The notes under the pieces were generated by a model. That model searched no databases. It saw only the letters and a list, made by a program, of their open reading frames with translations, and had not been told where the DNA came from. Both the position numbers and the translations under genes were made by a program. DNA of 64,000 nucleotides from Gammaproteobacteria bacterium (lineage in GTDB: Bacteria; Pseudomonadota; Gammaproteobacteria; Pseudomonadales; Halieaceae), in the NCBI GenBank assembly GCA_024742415.1, contig JANSYN010000001.1, positions 496,001 to 560,000 of the forward strand, written 5' to 3'. This document shows positions 8,430 to 18,014 of the stretch, in pieces (the stretch's first letter is position 1; every line of letters starts with the position of its first letter).

Positions 8430-9818
8430 ATGCAGACACCCTCGGTCATTATTGTTCTGGTAGCGCTCTGTCTGGCCAGCTTTTTTTTCGGGCGCAAGCG
8501 TTCTGAAACCCTGGCGCTGCGCGAGGGCGGTTATTCCAGTCTGCATTCCTTGCCCAAGCACTATGGCTACATGGCCGCCGCCTGGGCCGCCATACCGGCC
8601 CTCCTGATTCTGCTGGTATTCACAGTCTCCGAAGACCGCTACATACAGGACGCCGTGATTGCGCAGTTGCCGGGCGCTATCCAGACACTCCCAGCCGAAC
8701 AACTTGGTCTTTATTACAATCAGGTGTTGGGCTTTGCGCAGGGCGGTATCGACGGCCAGGAACTGGATGAGACGCAGCTCAGCGCAGCGCGCTATTACCA
8801 GCAGCTAGCGTCGCAGTTTTCCATGGTGAAGGCGGCGGGCGTGTTCCTGGCGGCGCTGATTGGCTGCCTGCTGGTACTCAAGGGTATTCATACCAGGCTA
8901 CGTGCACGTAATCACGTAGAGAGCATCATCCAATGGGTGCTGTTTGGCTGCTCATTTATCGCGGTGGTGACAACCCTTGGAATCGTGCTTTCAGTGCTGT
9001 TTGAGGCAATACGCTTCTTTCAGGTGATTCCCCTGACTGATTTCCTGTTCGGGCTCGAGTGGAGCCCGCAAATGGCTATTCGCGCCGATCAGGTGGCAGC
9101 CTCGGGGTCGTTTGGTTTTGTACCGCTGCTGGTTGGCACGTTGTTGATCTCGGCTGTAGCCATGGTCATTGCGGTGCCTGTAGGTTTGATGTCGGCGATT
9201 TACCTGTCTGAATACGCTACGCGCCGTTTTCGGGCGATTACCAAACCTGTCCTGGAGATACTCGCTGGCGTCCCCACTGTGGTTTACGGATTTTTTGCCG
9301 CCCTTACGGTCGCGCCTTTCATTCGCAATCTGGGGGAATCGGTGGGCCTGAGTGTTGCCTCTGAAAGCGCGCTGGCGGCGGGCATCGTAATGGGGATCAT
9401 GATCATTCCCTTTGTGATGTCCCTCTCGGATGACATTATCAACGCTGTGCCCGACAGTTTGCGCGAGGCGTCACTGGGTATGGGCGCCACGCTGAATGAG
9501 ACCATACGCAAGGTCCTGCTGCCCGCGGCGCTGCCCGGCATCGTGGGCGGCATTCTGCTTGCGGTTTCCCGCGCTATTGGTGAAACGATGATAGTCGTGA
9601 TGGCCGCCGGATTGTCGGCCAAGCTGACGGCGAATCCACTGGAGGCGGTCACCACGATTACCGTGCAGATCGTGACGCTGCTGGTCGGAGATCAGGAGTT
9701 CGACAGCCCCAAGACCATGGCAGCGTTTGCGCTGGGCCTGGTGCTGTTTTTCGTGACACTGCTACTGAACGTTATCGCCCTTTACGTTGTGCGCCGCTAC
9801 CGAGAACAGTATGAGTAA
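8430..9818 (+). CDS. pstC: Phosphate ABC transporter permease PstC (long form)
   Basis: The protein is 462 residues from the ATG at 8430; an in-frame TTG at 8412 is also possible and no clear ribosome site decides between them. The C-terminal 280 residues are the six-helix permease domain with the EAA loop (EASLGMGATLNETIRKVLLP). The first 180 residues are an extra region with membrane segments near 5-25, 45-65 and 140-160 and a soluble stretch between, absent from the 319-residue E. coli PstC but common in long-form PstC proteins. Its stop overlaps the pstA start by 8 bp. With PstA it forms the phosphate channel in the inner membrane. Confidence 0.93.
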   Translation: MQTPSVIIVLVALCLASFFFGRKRSETLALREGGYSSLHSLPKHYGYMAAAWAAIPALLILLVFTVSEDRYIQDAVIAQLPGAIQTLPAEQLGLYYNQVLGFAQGGIDGQELDETQLSAARYYQQLASQFSMVKAAGVFLAALIGCLLVLKGIHTRLRARNHVESIIQWVLFGCSFIAVVTTLGIVLSVLFEAIRFFQVIPLTDFLFGLEWSPQMAIRADQVAASGSFGFVPLLVGTLLISAVAMVIAVPVGLMSAIYLSEYATRRFRAITKPVLEILAGVPTVVYGFFAALTVAPFIRNLGESVGLSVASESALAAGIVMGIMIIPFVMSLSDDIINAVPDSLREASLGMGATLNETIRKVLLPAALPGIVGGILLAVSRAIGETMIVVMAAGLSAKLTANPLEAVTTITVQIVTLLVGDQEFDSPKTMAAFALGLVLFFVTLLLNVIALYVVRRYREQYE

Positions 9819-11100
9819 TCCGTCCTCCCCCGACAATACCAGCCTGATCAGGTCGTCGCTGAAGAAGCGCTACGCGCGCGAGCGCCGTTTCAAGCTGTAC
9901 GGGCTGCTCGCAGTGCTTACTGGCTTTATGTTTCTGTTCGTCCTGTTGGCAGACATTGTCATCAAGGGTACGCCGGCGTTCACACAGCACTTCATTCAGG
10001 TGACTATCGATCTGGACCCGGACGCGCTGGGTGTAGCGCCCGGCGCCAGCGCCGAGGAACTGCAAGCGGCGAATTTTGGCGGTGCGATCAAGCGTGGATT
10101 GCGTGAGATGTTCCCCGATGTCACCTCGCGCAAGGACAAGCGCGCACTGTACCGGATGATCAGTATCGGCGCCGAGTATGATCTGCGAGACCTTTTGCTG
10201 GAGCAGCCAGAACTGCTGGGCCAGAAAAAAGAGATCTGGCTGCGGGCCCATTCAGAGGCGGGCAGTTATCTGAAGGGCCAGGTTGATACCGAACTGGCGG
10301 AGGAGGATCGCAAGGTAAAGAACAACCTGATCGGATGGCTTGATCGGCTTGAGGCGCAGGGCAAGACAGAATCACGTTTCAATGTGGCGTTCTTCACGTC
10401 TGGCGACTCGCGTGAGCCTGAACTGGCAGGGATCAAGGCCGCCTTGTACGGATCCTTTTTTACGCTGATGGTGACTTTTTGCCTGGCGTTTCCCATTGGT
10501 GTGCTTGCTGCCGTTTATCTGGAAGAGTTTGCACCGCGCAACAGACTCACTGACCTGATTGAAATCAATATCAATAACCTGGCTGCGGTACCCTCCATTG
10601 TATTTGGCCTGCTCGGTCTGGCCGTTTTCATCAACTTCTTTGAAATGCCGCGTTCAGCGCCGCTGGTGGGGGGGATCGTGCTGTCCCTGATGACGCTGCC
10701 TACGATTATTATCACCTCCCGTGCAGCCATTCAGGCCGTGCCGCCCTCGATCCGGCAGGCTGCACTGGGTGTGGGTGCCTCGCAGTTGCAAACCGTGTTC
10801 CATCACGTTCTGCCCGTGGCCATGCCAGGCATCCTGACCGGCTCCATCATTGGCATGGCGCAGGCGCTGGGTGAATCTGCTCCCTTGCTTATGATTGGTA
10901 TGGTTGCCTTTATTATGGATGTACCGGGCGGGGTGTCTGACCCCTCTACGGTGCTGCCGGTACAGATATTCCTCTGGGCGGATAGCCCGGAACGCGGTTT
11001 TATGGAGAAAACCTCGGCTGCCATTATGGTGCTGATGGGATTCCTGATTCTCATGAATGCTGTTGCGATCTATTTGCGCAGAAGGTTCGAAACTCACTAG
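9811..11100 (+). CDS. pstA: Phosphate ABC transporter permease PstA (long form)
   Basis: The ATG at 9811 overlaps the pstC stop by 8 bp and is preferred to the in-frame GTG at 9787. Of 429 residues, the C-terminal 220 are the permease domain with the EAA-type loop (RQAALGVGASQLQTVFHHVLP). The N-terminal 190 hold one membrane segment followed by a large, probably periplasmic domain. This gives PstA an extension parallel to that in PstC, about 130 residues longer than the E. coli protein. It pairs with PstC. Confidence 0.93.
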   Translation: MSNPSSPDNTSLIRSSLKKRYARERRFKLYGLLAVLTGFMFLFVLLADIVIKGTPAFTQHFIQVTIDLDPDALGVAPGASAEELQAANFGGAIKRGLREMFPDVTSRKDKRALYRMISIGAEYDLRDLLLEQPELLGQKKEIWLRAHSEAGSYLKGQVDTELAEEDRKVKNNLIGWLDRLEAQGKTESRFNVAFFTSGDSREPELAGIKAALYGSFFTLMVTFCLAFPIGVLAAVYLEEFAPRNRLTDLIEININNLAAVPSIVFGLLGLAVFINFFEMPRSAPLVGGIVLSLMTLPTIIITSRAAIQAVPPSIRQAALGVGASQLQTVFHHVLPVAMPGILTGSIIGMAQALGESAPLLMIGMVAFIMDVPGGVSDPSTVLPVQIFLWADSPERGFMEKTSAAIMVLMGFLILMNAVAIYLRRRFETH

Positions 11101-11132
11101 CTGCAATGGCACAATGAAAAGGTAGATTTGGC

Positions 11133-12020
11133 ATGAGCACAGTAGCATCCATGGGTAACTTCTCCTCCAAGGGCACAGCAGACAAGGCAGACAAGCCGCA
11201 GCAGGCGCTCGATATCAATCATGCGGCCGACGATCACGAGACGATTGGCACCCCCTGGGTGGAAGACGCCAAGATGTCTGCGCGCAATGTCAATGTCTTC
11301 TACGGTGATAAACAGGCGATTATGAGCGTCTCACTGGACATTGGCCGCAATGAAGTGGTGGCGATGATTGGCCCTTCCGGGTGCGGTAAATCGACCTTTC
11401 TGCGCACACTCAATCGCATGAATGACATCATCCCGGGCTGCCGCGTCGAGGGGAACATCACCCTCGACAATGAAGATATTTACCAGTCGCAACAAGACAC
11501 CGTGTTGTTGCGTGCCCGCGTTGGCATGGTTTTTCAAAAACCCAATCCTTTCCCCAAGAGCATTTATGAAAATGTCGCTTACGGTCCCAAGATTCATGGG
11601 CTGGCGCACAGCAATGCCGAGATGGATGAGATCGTGGAAAAAAGCCTGCGGCGCGCGGGTTTGTTCAACGAGGTGAAAGACCAGCTCGACAAGCCGGGAA
11701 CCGGGCTTTCCGGTGGCCAGCAGCAGCGCCTGTGCATTGCCAGGGCCATTGCGGTCAGTCCGGAAGTCATCCTGATGGACGAGCCGTGTTCGGCGCTGGA
11801 TCCTATTGCGACGGCGCGCATTGAGGAACTGATCGATGAACTCAAGGAAAAGTATACGATTGCCATCGTCACACATTCGATGCAGCAGGCAGCGCGCGTC
11901 TCTCAACGCACGGCGTATTTTCACCTGGGTAAGTTGATTGAGGTCGGCGACACCAAAGAGATTTTTACCAACCCACAGCACCACCTGACTGAAAACTACA
12001 TTACCGGTCGCTTCGGCTAG
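11133..12020 (+). CDS. pstB: Phosphate ABC transporter ATP-binding protein PstB
   Basis: The 295-residue ATPase has Walker [11 protein letters not shown]-loop [12 protein letters not shown], signature LSGGQQQR, Walker B VILMDEP and the switch His in IVTHSMQQ. An AAAGG site precedes the ATG. About 40 residues before the first beta strand are low-complexity and lysine/aspartate rich, which is longer than E. coli PstB (257). It drives phosphate import through PstCA and is the last gene of the pst operon. No terminator follows on its own strand, but the hairpin of the convergent gene lies 35 bp away. Confidence 0.95.
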   Translation: MSTVASMGNFSSKGTADKADKPQQALDINHAADDHETIGTPWVEDAKMSARNVNVFYGDKQAIMSVSLDIGRNEVVAMIGPSGCGKSTFLRTLNRMNDIIPGCRVEGNITLDNEDIYQSQQDTVLLRARVGMVFQKPNPFPKSIYENVAYGPKIHGLAHSNAEMDEIVEKSLRRAGLFNEVKDQLDKPGTGLSGGQQQRLCIARAIAVSPEVILMDEPCSALDPIATARIEELIDELKEKYTIAIVTHSMQQAARVSQRTAYFHLGKLIEVGDTKEIFTNPQHHLTENYITGRFG

Positions 12021-12045
12021 GGGGCTTACTCTCAGCGCGATCCGC

Positions 12046-12083
12046 AAAAAAAAACCGCGCTGCGTCGGGGGCTCACAGCGCGG
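12046..12083 (-). terminator. Intrinsic terminator of the carbonic anhydrase gene
   Basis: Read on the minus strand, an 8-bp stem (ccgcgctg / cagcgcgg, 12055-12062 and 12076-12083) is followed by nine T (12046-12054). It sits 43 bp beyond the stop of the minus-strand gene and separates it from pstB. Confidence 0.85.
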
Positions 12084-12125
12084 CCAGACCAGGGGGTGGG
12101 GCGGGACTAGCCTGCCGCAGCCCTC

Positions 12126-12935
12126 CTAGTGGATTTTAGACAACAGGGCAGGGTTGGTAACGAGTTCGCGCACACCATGCGCCTTGTTCTCGTCAAAGGC
12201 GTTGTCTTCACACCAGCGCGCAAGGCTATTGATATCGACCTTGGCACACTGTGGTCGGACGCTCCAGCTCACCTGCAGTGGCGAACAGGTCGACTCAGAG
12301 AAGCTGGGCCCTGTTGTAGAGCCGGCAAATTGCACTGGGGCACCGGTATTTGATGGGATCGCCTTAGGCTGGTGCAGGCCGTCTTGCGCAGAGCCAGCGT
12401 AGTCCAGGTCCTCAAAGTCGATGGCGTCGTTATCATTGACCACGGTGAAAACCTGTGTTTCTACCCTGAGGTCAGGATTCGCGCAGTTACTGGCAAGACA
12501 GGAGCCCAGGCCGGGTCCGGGGGCGACAGCGCATGACGAGAATACCCAGTGGACCTCAATGGTGTCACCAGGCTCGATTCCGCCGCAGACTTCTTCCTTG
12601 ACGGGCTTGAGTTCCGCGTCCGACAGCGACGTCGTTAACCCGCATTGAAAACCGCCTCCAACACCATCTTTATCGCCCTTCGTGGCAATCGAAAAGGCTG
12701 CCGCCTTGTGCTCTGCGTTCTGGTGGAAATGAATGTTGCACAGGTTGAGCTCGCTAGAGGGCGGTGCCAGTGAGAACGATCGCGGGTTAGTTCCTGCCAG
12801 TTGGTCGATATCCCTGGGCGTCTGCGGGCCAAAGCCCTGACAACCTTCCTCTACCGCCAGTGCCGCGGGCGATGCAGTGAGCATAACCGCCACAGTGGCG
12901 ACACCGGTTAACGCTGTTGTAAGTGATGGACGCAT
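12126..12935 (-). CDS. Delta-class carbonic anhydrase, secreted
   Basis: The 269-residue protein starts at the ATG at 12935 (minus strand), which opens a signal peptide (RPSLTTALTGVATVAVML, cleavage near ALA-V); the frame runs open far upstream but only by chance. The mature part contains FGPQTPRDID and, near residue 80, LCNIHFHQNAEHK, the His-rich zinc-binding segment of delta-class carbonic anhydrases (first known from the diatom TWCA1, also present in marine bacteria). Several Cys residues (CQGF, QCGL, VCGG, SSC, SCLASNC, STC) suggest disulfides in the periplasm. It would interconvert CO2 and bicarbonate. It stands alone between the pst operon and a tRNA, with its own terminator. The family call is good; activity is unproven. 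Confidence 0.85.
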   Translation of the reverse strand: MRPSLTTALTGVATVAVMLTASPAALAVEEGCQGFGPQTPRDIDQLAGTNPRSFSLAPPSSELNLCNIHFHQNAEHKAAAFSIATKGDKDGVGGGFQCGLTTSLSDAELKPVKEEVCGGIEPGDTIEVHWVFSSCAVAPGPGLGSCLASNCANPDLRVETQVFTVVNDNDAIDFEDLDYAGSAQDGLHQPKAIPSNTGAPVQFAGSTTGPSFSESTCSPLQVSWSVRPQCAKVDINSLARWCEDNAFDENKAHGVRELVTNPALLSKIH

Positions 12936-13439
12936 ATGAGCTTCTCTCTCGGTTGTGGTTGGAAGTGGCGACATCATAAGGTAATTTCCACCCAACGGAA
13001 TATTCGTATTAACTTTTCTAAAGCGTCGAGAAATATTGTTTTGATGGGGGGCGGATATTCGATGGAAAACGCCAGGTGCTTCGCGGTGAGATGCGAGTAC
13101 CACCTCAGCCATCCCCGTTGCCTTGCTCAACCGGTGTCGAGCGCAGGACAGGCGGCAATGATGCCGGGAAGGGCTGATCCCGTCGCTGACAAGCCTGAGC
13201 GACTGTAAGTTGCCGTGCAATGAGTATCCGGCTGGCGCCGTGTTGCCGAGGGAGTGCCGTTGTTGGCCTGCCTGCAAACCATGCGAAGTTGCCGGCTCAG
13301 AACGGCTCAGCGCCGCCATTCACTGGCTGTCAACGAGCGCGTCCGAATGCGTAGTTTGTCACACTATACCAGCTTGCTTAACGTAGTTTCTCTGTATAGT
13401 CTATAGGTTCATGAATTTTAGGGCCTTTGGGTTACGTAA
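12936..13439. other. Intergenic stretch upstream of the carbonic anhydrase
   Basis: About 500 bp without a convincing gene. It must hold the carbonic anhydrase promoter, but no clear -35/-10 pair is visible on the minus strand. On the plus strand a possible weak promoter (ttgctt at 13374-13379, tatagt at 13395-13400, 15-bp spacing) overlaps the small palindrome tatag-t-ctata and would read toward the small frame at 13440. A 128-codon upward extension of the carbonic anhydrase frame here has no protein-like features. Confidence 0.4.
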
Positions 13440-13565
13440 GTGAATTTAAGAGCAGCACAGAAAGAGCTCCACAGTCGTTCTCCGCAGTTTTCGTTTTCCG
13501 CTTTGATGGTCGAAACTGTCGTTATCGTTGGCATCGGCGTACTGCTGGTCGGTTTTCTCACCTGA
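13440..13565 (+). CDS. Possible small membrane peptide (41 residues)
   Basis: A GTG-started frame of 41 codons encodes a polar N-terminal half and a single strongly hydrophobic helix (METVVIVGIGVLLVGFLT with the preceding Leu), ending at TGA. A shorter version could start at the ATG at 13506. A weak -35/-10 pair lies about 40 bp upstream. There is no clear ribosome site and I recognise no family. The regular hydrophobic segment is the only argument that it is real. Confidence 0.25.
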   Translation: MNLRAAQKELHSRSPQFSFSALMVETVVIVGIGVLLVGFLT

Positions 13566-13986
13566 GGCGTTTGCTTCACGTAACACGACTACCTGCACCT
13601 GCCTGGCCAACTGGCGTTCGGTCGCGCGCAAGATACTTCTGGTCGTCGAGGGTTGCACAATTTCCCGCTTTGTCGTGCGGGTCCACGCTGTCACTACTTT
13701 GCTCAAGCCCCCGAATGTTTCTTGGGTGGGCTCGCCCGGTGTGGTACGTCTCTTGTCGGTCTGCATACCGAGTAGTCCCGGCGCAGATGCGCTCTGCTGG
13801 GGATACCGCGCTCCACTAGCGGGCTGCGAAGGCCGTTTGTACTGTGAGGCAATCTTTGCGTGAAGTGGCGATGTCAATGACTTGGCGCCGGGCCGCAGTT
13901 GCGTCGGCCCCGAGTAAGGTCAGCATCGCTTGCATCAGGGCAGTGCTTCGGTACAATGTCGCGGCCGTGCCCGGCACGGTACCTGT
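13566..13986. other. Unassigned stretch before tRNA-Glu
   Basis: About 420 bp. Frames on both strands are open but have arginine/serine-rich compositions typical of GC-rich non-coding DNA, with no recognisable domain. It contains the promoter region of the downstream tRNA. Nothing else could be supported. Confidence 0.4.
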
Positions 13987-14062
13987 GTCCCCTTCGTCTA
14001 GTGGCCTAGGACACTGCCCTTTCACGGCGGTAACAGGGGTTCGAACCCCCTAGGGGACGCCA
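13987..14062 (+). tRNA. tRNA-Glu (anticodon TTC), copy 1
   Basis: A 76-nt cloverleaf with encoded CCA. The acceptor stem gtcccct pairs with aggggac, the anticodon loop is CTTTCAC with anticodon TTC, and the T-arm is ggttcgaa. It closely resembles E. coli tRNA-Glu and is identical, base for base, to the inverted copy at 43012-43087. Confidence 0.97.
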
Positions 14063-14103
14063 TACTCCCGGCGCTGTTGCAGCGTTTGCAGGCGTCAAGT
14101 GAG

Positions 14104-14123
14104 CCCGGTTAGCACCGGGTTTT
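14104..14123 (+). terminator. Terminator after tRNA-Glu
   Basis: A 6-bp stem (cccggt / accggg) with a 4-nt loop is followed by four T, 42 bp after the tRNA and ahead of hisC. Confidence 0.65.
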
Positions 14124-14246
14124 CTCGTTTTTGGCCTGGCGAAGGCTTGGCTACCGGTCATACACCGCGAGGCTGCAAGTTGCAGGTCGAGCAGGCCAGG
14201 GTCGCAGGGTTGAGCAGTTCCACGTTGTGCAAGGGGTGACAGCAGC

Positions 14247-15308
14247 ATGAGCCGTTACTGGAGTAAGCTGACGCGCGCGTTAACGCCGTATGTGCCCGGT
14301 GAGCAGCCCGGCCTGGCGCGGGTGACGAAGCTAAATACCAATGAATCGCCTTATCCGCCTTCGCCACAGGTGCTTGCCGCGCTGGCACAGGTCGAGCCGT
14401 CAGCCTTGCGACTCTATCCGGACCCACAGTCAACAGAGCTGCGCAATGCCCTGGCGGCCAGCAATGACCTCGCGCTTGACCAGGTTTTTGTCGGTAATGG
14501 CTCAGACGAAGTCATCGCATTTGCTTTCATGGCTTTTTTCAAACAGGCGTTGCCCATTTGCTTTCCCGATGTTACCTACAGCTTTTACCCGGTATGGGCC
14601 GATCTGTATGAGGTGTCATACCGGCAAATTCCCGTGGATGATTCCCTGGGCATCGACGTGCGTGGTTATCCCTCCGACAATGGCGGGGTCATCATGCCCA
14701 ACCCCAATGCACCAACGGGGTTGTTACTGGGCCTGGATGCCATCGAAGAATTGCTGCAGCGCAGTCGTGACTCGGTTGTCGTCATCGATGAGGCCTACAT
14801 TGATTTTGGCGGCAAGTCTGCAGTGAGCCTGATCAACAGTTACGACAATCTGCTGGTGGTGCGCACCTTCTCCAAGTCGCGGGCTTTGGCAGGTCTGCGT
14901 GTGGGCGCGGCCTTTGGCAGTGCTGACTTGATAGAAGGTCTTGATCGCATCAAGAACTCGTTCAATTCCTATCCGCTGGACTGCGTTGCACAGCGTTGCG
15001 CGGTAGCGTCGTTGGAAGATGATGCCTATTTCGTGGAAATGCGTGACCGCATTATCGCCAGTCGCCTTTGGTTAGCCACGAAGATGGAAGCACTGGGCTT
15101 CGCGGTGCTGCCGTCGGCGGCAAATTTTGTTTTTGCGCGACATGCTACGGTCCCCGCGGCAGAGATTCACGCCAACCTGCGTAATGAGGGTATTCTCACC
15201 CGACACTTTGCCAAAGACCGCATTGATAATTACCTGCGCATCAGCATTGGCACGCAGCAGGAGTGCGAGATTTTGGTCGAGGCGCTCAGTGAGATACTGG
15301 CCCAGTAG
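14247..15308 (+). CDS. hisC: Histidinol-phosphate aminotransferase
   Basis: The 353-residue class I/II PLP aminotransferase begins YWSKLTRALTPYVPGEQPG and has the HisC substrate signature KLNTNESPYPPSP. The PLP Asp/Tyr region is DEAYIDFGG, the Schiff-base Lys is in RTFSKSRALAGLRVG, and the terminal Arg is in YLRISIG. It transfers the amino group from glutamate to imidazole-acetol phosphate in histidine synthesis. The ATG follows AAGGGG at 14230-14235. It stands alone, not in a his operon, as is usual for one of the hisC copies in pseudomonad-like gammaproteobacteria. It ends 13 bp from the convergent FabH-like gene. Confidence 0.9.
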   Translation: MSRYWSKLTRALTPYVPGEQPGLARVTKLNTNESPYPPSPQVLAALAQVEPSALRLYPDPQSTELRNALAASNDLALDQVFVGNGSDEVIAFAFMAFFKQALPICFPDVTYSFYPVWADLYEVSYRQIPVDDSLGIDVRGYPSDNGGVIMPNPNAPTGLLLGLDAIEELLQRSRDSVVVIDEAYIDFGGKSAVSLINSYDNLLVVRTFSKSRALAGLRVGAAFGSADLIEGLDRIKNSFNSYPLDCVAQRCAVASLEDDAYFVEMRDRIIASRLWLATKMEALGFAVLPSAANFVFARHATVPAAEIHANLRNEGILTRHFAKDRIDNYLRISIGTQQECEILVEALSEILAQ

Positions 15309-15321
15309 CCTGGGCCGGGCC

Positions 15322-16443
15322 TCACAGTCTGCGTAGTACAACACTACCGATGCTGTAACCCGCGCCGAACGAACACAGAACGCCAAGGTCACCAGCAAGA
15401 AAATCATCCCGGTGTTTGTGGAACGCAATGACGGAGCCTGCCGAACTGGTGTTGGCATACTCATTGAGAATTGTCGGGGCCTCTTCGGCGCTGGCGTCAC
15501 GTCCCAGCACCCGCTTGGCAATCAACTGATTCATGCTCAAATTCGCCTGATGCAGCCACATTCTCTTGAGTGACTGGGGCGAGATGCTCAGTTTCTCCAG
15601 TTGTTCCGAGATCTGCTTGGCGACTTCAGGACAGACTTCCTTGAAGACCTTGCGGCCTTCCTGCACGAAGAGTTTGTCTGGACTGCCCACGCCCGAGATG
15701 TCGCAGCGATTCAGAAAGCCAAAATTATTACGGATATTATTGGAATAGATAGTCTGCAGCTTGCTATCAACTATTTCGTAGAGTTCATCTGCAGTAGCCG
15801 TTTCACTGCTCTCAATGACAATCGCCGTGCACACATCACCGAAAATAAAGTGTGAGTCACGGTCACGAAAATTGAGGTGGCCGCTGCAAATTTCCGGATT
15901 GAGAATGAGCACGCACCTGGCGCTACCGGTGAGCACCGCATCGCGCGCTTGCTGTATACCGAACGTCGCCGACGAACAGGCAACGTTCATGTCGAAACCA
16001 AAGCCCTTGATACCCAGTGCGTCCTGTATCTCGACAGCCATTGCGGGGTAGGGGCGTTGCATGTTCGAGGCGGCAACGATCACCGCATCGATATCAGCGG
16101 CAGATTTATTCGCCTGTGCCATGGCCTCTTGCGCAGCGGCAACGGCCATTTCACACTGAATGGATTGTGCCTCGTTGGGGCGATCTGGCAAGTTAGGCAC
16201 CATGCGATGTGGGTCAAGCACGCCCTCTTTGTCGACCACGTAGCGTGCCTTGATGCCGGATGCTTTTTCGATGAACTCGGCTGAAGACGGCTGCAGTGCC
16301 TCCAGTTCACCCGCTTCAATCTGCTGGGTGTTTTCGCTGTTGTACAGTTCCACGTATGCGTTAAATGACGCAACCAGTTCCTCATTGCTGATTGATTGGG
16401 AGGGCGTGTAGAGTCCTGTCCCGCTGATTACGATTGCTGCCAT
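15322..16443 (-). CDS. Beta-ketoacyl-ACP synthase III-like enzyme (FabH family)
   Basis: The 373-residue thiolase-fold protein has the FabH catalytic triad: Cys in [10 protein letters not shown], His in [10 protein letters not shown] and Asn in [10 protein letters not shown]. It is about 50 residues longer than housekeeping FabH, with an N-terminal insertion (residues 25-75). That length matches the Pseudomonas type that condenses medium-chain acyl-CoA with malonyl-ACP and so feeds beta-oxidation products into fatty-acid synthesis. The gene has its own start 68 bp after the gltA terminator on the same strand, so it is probably a separate unit. The family is firm; acyl specificity is inferred from length and resemblance only. 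Confidence 0.87.
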   Translation of the reverse strand: MAAIVISGTGLYTPSQSISNEELVASFNAYVELYNSENTQQIEAGELEALQPSSAEFIEKASGIKARYVVDKEGVLDPHRMVPNLPDRPNEAQSIQCEMAVAAAQEAMAQANKSAADIDAVIVAASNMQRPYPAMAVEIQDALGIKGFGFDMNVACSSATFGIQQARDAVLTGSARCVLILNPEICSGHLNFRDRDSHFIFGDVCTAIVIESSETATADELYEIVDSKLQTIYSNNIRNNFGFLNRCDISGVGSPDKLFVQEGRKVFKEVCPEVAKQISEQLEKLSISPQSLKRMWLHQANLSMNQLIAKRVLGRDASAEEAPTILNEYANTSSAGSVIAFHKHRDDFLAGDLGVLCSFGAGYSIGSVVLRRL

Positions 16444-16511
16444 AGTAGGCGTTCCCCTGAAGGCATGAAGCTATCTGTTGTAGGTCGTGGTTCCAAAGCG
16501 GTTGTAACAGT

Positions 16512-16534
16512 AAAAAAGGCCGCGAGGCGGCCTT
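16512..16534 (-). terminator. gltA terminator
   Basis: On the minus strand, an 8-bp stem (aaggccgc / gcggcctt) with a 3-nt loop runs into a T-rich tail (plus-strand A-run at 16512-16517), starting 22 bp after the gltA stop. Confidence 0.85.
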
Positions 16535-16556
16535 CATAATGCGGTGTTTTGCGCCG

Positions 16557-17846
16557 CTAGCGTTTTTCCAGGGGGACAAAGTCCCGCTGCGCGTAGCCGG
16601 TATACAGCTGGCGCGGCCGGCCAATGCGATAGCTGCCGCTGATCATTTCATTCCAGTGGGCAATCCAGCCCACGGTGCGGCCGACCGCGAAAATTACGGT
16701 GAACATGCTGGTCGGTATACCGATGGCCTTGAGGATGATGCCGGAGTAGAAGTCGACATTGGGGTAGAGCTTTTTCTCGATGAAGTAGTCGTCAGACAGT
16801 GCGATTTCTTCGAGTCGCTTGGCGATCTCCAGCAGGGGATCATCGGTGATGCCCAGCTCCGCCAGTACATCATCGGCGGCTTCCTTCATGACCTTCGCCC
16901 GGGGGTCGAAGTTTTTGTAGACGCGATGGCCAAAACCCATGAGGCGGAACGGGTCGTCTTTATCCTTGGCGCGCGCAACGAATTCATCGATGCGGGAGAC
17001 ATCGCCAATCTCTTCGAGCATCTCCAGCACCGCCTCATTGGCCCCCCCATGCGACGGGCCCCACAGCGCCGCAATTCCCGCTGCGATGCAGGCGAACGGG
17101 TTGGCGCCGGATGAGCCTGCCAGCCGTACGGTGGAAGTCGAGGCGTTCTGCTCATGATCAGCATGCAGCAGGAAGATGCGATCCATAGCGCGAGCGAGCA
17201 CGGGGCTGACGTTGCTCGGTTCGCAGGGATTGCCGAACATCATGTGCAAAAAATTCTCGGCGTAGCTCAGGTCGTTATCGGGGTACATAAAAGGCTGCCC
17301 GACCGAGAACTTGTAACTCATGGCGGCCAGTGTCGGCATCTTCGCGATCAGCCTGAAGGCAGCAATCTGGCGGTGCTTCTCGTCAGAGATGTCCAGTGAA
17401 TCATGGTAGAACGCCGATAGCGCACCCACCACCCCACACATGATGGCCATGGGGTGAGCGTCACGTCGGAAGCCGTTGAAAAAGGTGCGAATCTGTTCAT
17501 GCACCATAGTGTGCAGATGCACGGTGCCAACGAAGGCTTCTTTCTCGGCGGCAGTGGGAAGCTCGCCGTAGAGGAGCAGATAACAGGTTTCGAGGTAGTC
17601 GGAATGCTCAGCCAGCTGATCGATGGGATACCCCCGGTGCAGCAAGATGCCCTGGCCGCCATCGATGTAAGTGATCTGGGATTCGCAGGAGGCCGTGGAG
17701 ACAAAGCCCGGGTCGTAGGTGAACATGCCTTGACTGGTGAGGCCGCCAACATCGACAACATCCGGGCCGAGGGTGCCAGAGTAAATTGGAAGCTCGACAG
17801 CCTCCTCTCGCCCGTCAATAGTCAGGGTCGCCTTCTTGTCGCTCAT
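16557..17846 (-). CDS. gltA: Citrate synthase (type II, hexameric)
   Basis: The 429-residue protein starts at the ATG of [12 protein letters not shown] (17846) with an AGGAA site upstream; a longer in-frame start at 17864 is less likely. It has the citrate synthase His regions ([34 protein letters not shown]) and the catalytic Asp in NVDFYSG. It condenses acetyl-CoA with oxaloacetate. The N-terminal domain places it with the large, NADH-regulated type II enzymes of Gram-negative bacteria. It is divergent from the sdh-suc operon with a strong own promoter at 17880-17907, the classical gammaproteobacterial arrangement. Confidence 0.97.
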   Translation of the reverse strand: MSDKKATLTIDGREEAVELPIYSGTLGPDVVDVGGLTSQGMFTYDPGFVSTASCESQITYIDGGQGILLHRGYPIDQLAEHSDYLETCYLLLYGELPTAAEKEAFVGTVHLHTMVHEQIRTFFNGFRRDAHPMAIMCGVVGALSAFYHDSLDISDEKHRQIAAFRLIAKMPTLAAMSYKFSVGQPFMYPDNDLSYAENFLHMMFGNPCEPSNVSPVLARAMDRIFLLHADHEQNASTSTVRLAGSSGANPFACIAAGIAALWGPSHGGANEAVLEMLEEIGDVSRIDEFVARAKDKDDPFRLMGFGHRVYKNFDPRAKVMKEAADDVLAELGITDDPLLEIAKRLEEIALSDDYFIEKKLYPNVDFYSGIILKAIGIPTSMFTVIFAVGRTVGWIAHWNEMISGSYRIGRPRQLYTGYAQRDFVPLEKR

Positions 17847-17879
17847 ATAAGTTCCTAGGTGCAACTTCGTGGGGGGTTC

Positions 17880-17907
17880 ACTATAAAGTTTCGGTGATTT
17901 TTGTCAA
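17880..17907 (-). promoter_or_regulatory. sigma-70 promoter of gltA
   Basis: Minus strand TTGACA (17902-17907) and TATAGT (17880-17885) are separated by 16 bp, 34 bp from the gltA start codon. Confidence 0.8.
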
Positions 17908-17985
17908 TTGAGCGGGCGCTTTCGCGGAGCTTGCCGGCTGGTATCCATCGGCATTGTCCCGACGTTGCCCACCGCGCCCCGGCGT

Positions 17986-18014
17986 TTGTATTTGGAGGCG
18001 TAAGTGCCTATAAT
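17986..18014 (+). promoter_or_regulatory. sigma-70 promoter of the sdh-suc operon
   Basis: TTGTAT (17986-17991) and a consensus TATAAT (18009-18014) are separated by 17 bp. This leaves a leader of about 100 nt before the sdhC GTG at 18121. Confidence 0.7.

Noticed and set aside
12936-13319. Long upstream extension of the carbonic anhydrase frame
   Set aside because: The signal peptide at the ATG at 12935 fixes the start. The extra residues are His/Ser/Arg-rich without any domain, as expected for open GC-rich DNA.
13446-13877. 143-codon minus-strand frame
   Set aside because: Composition is low-complexity and basic, no ribosome site, no recognisable motif; treated as chance.
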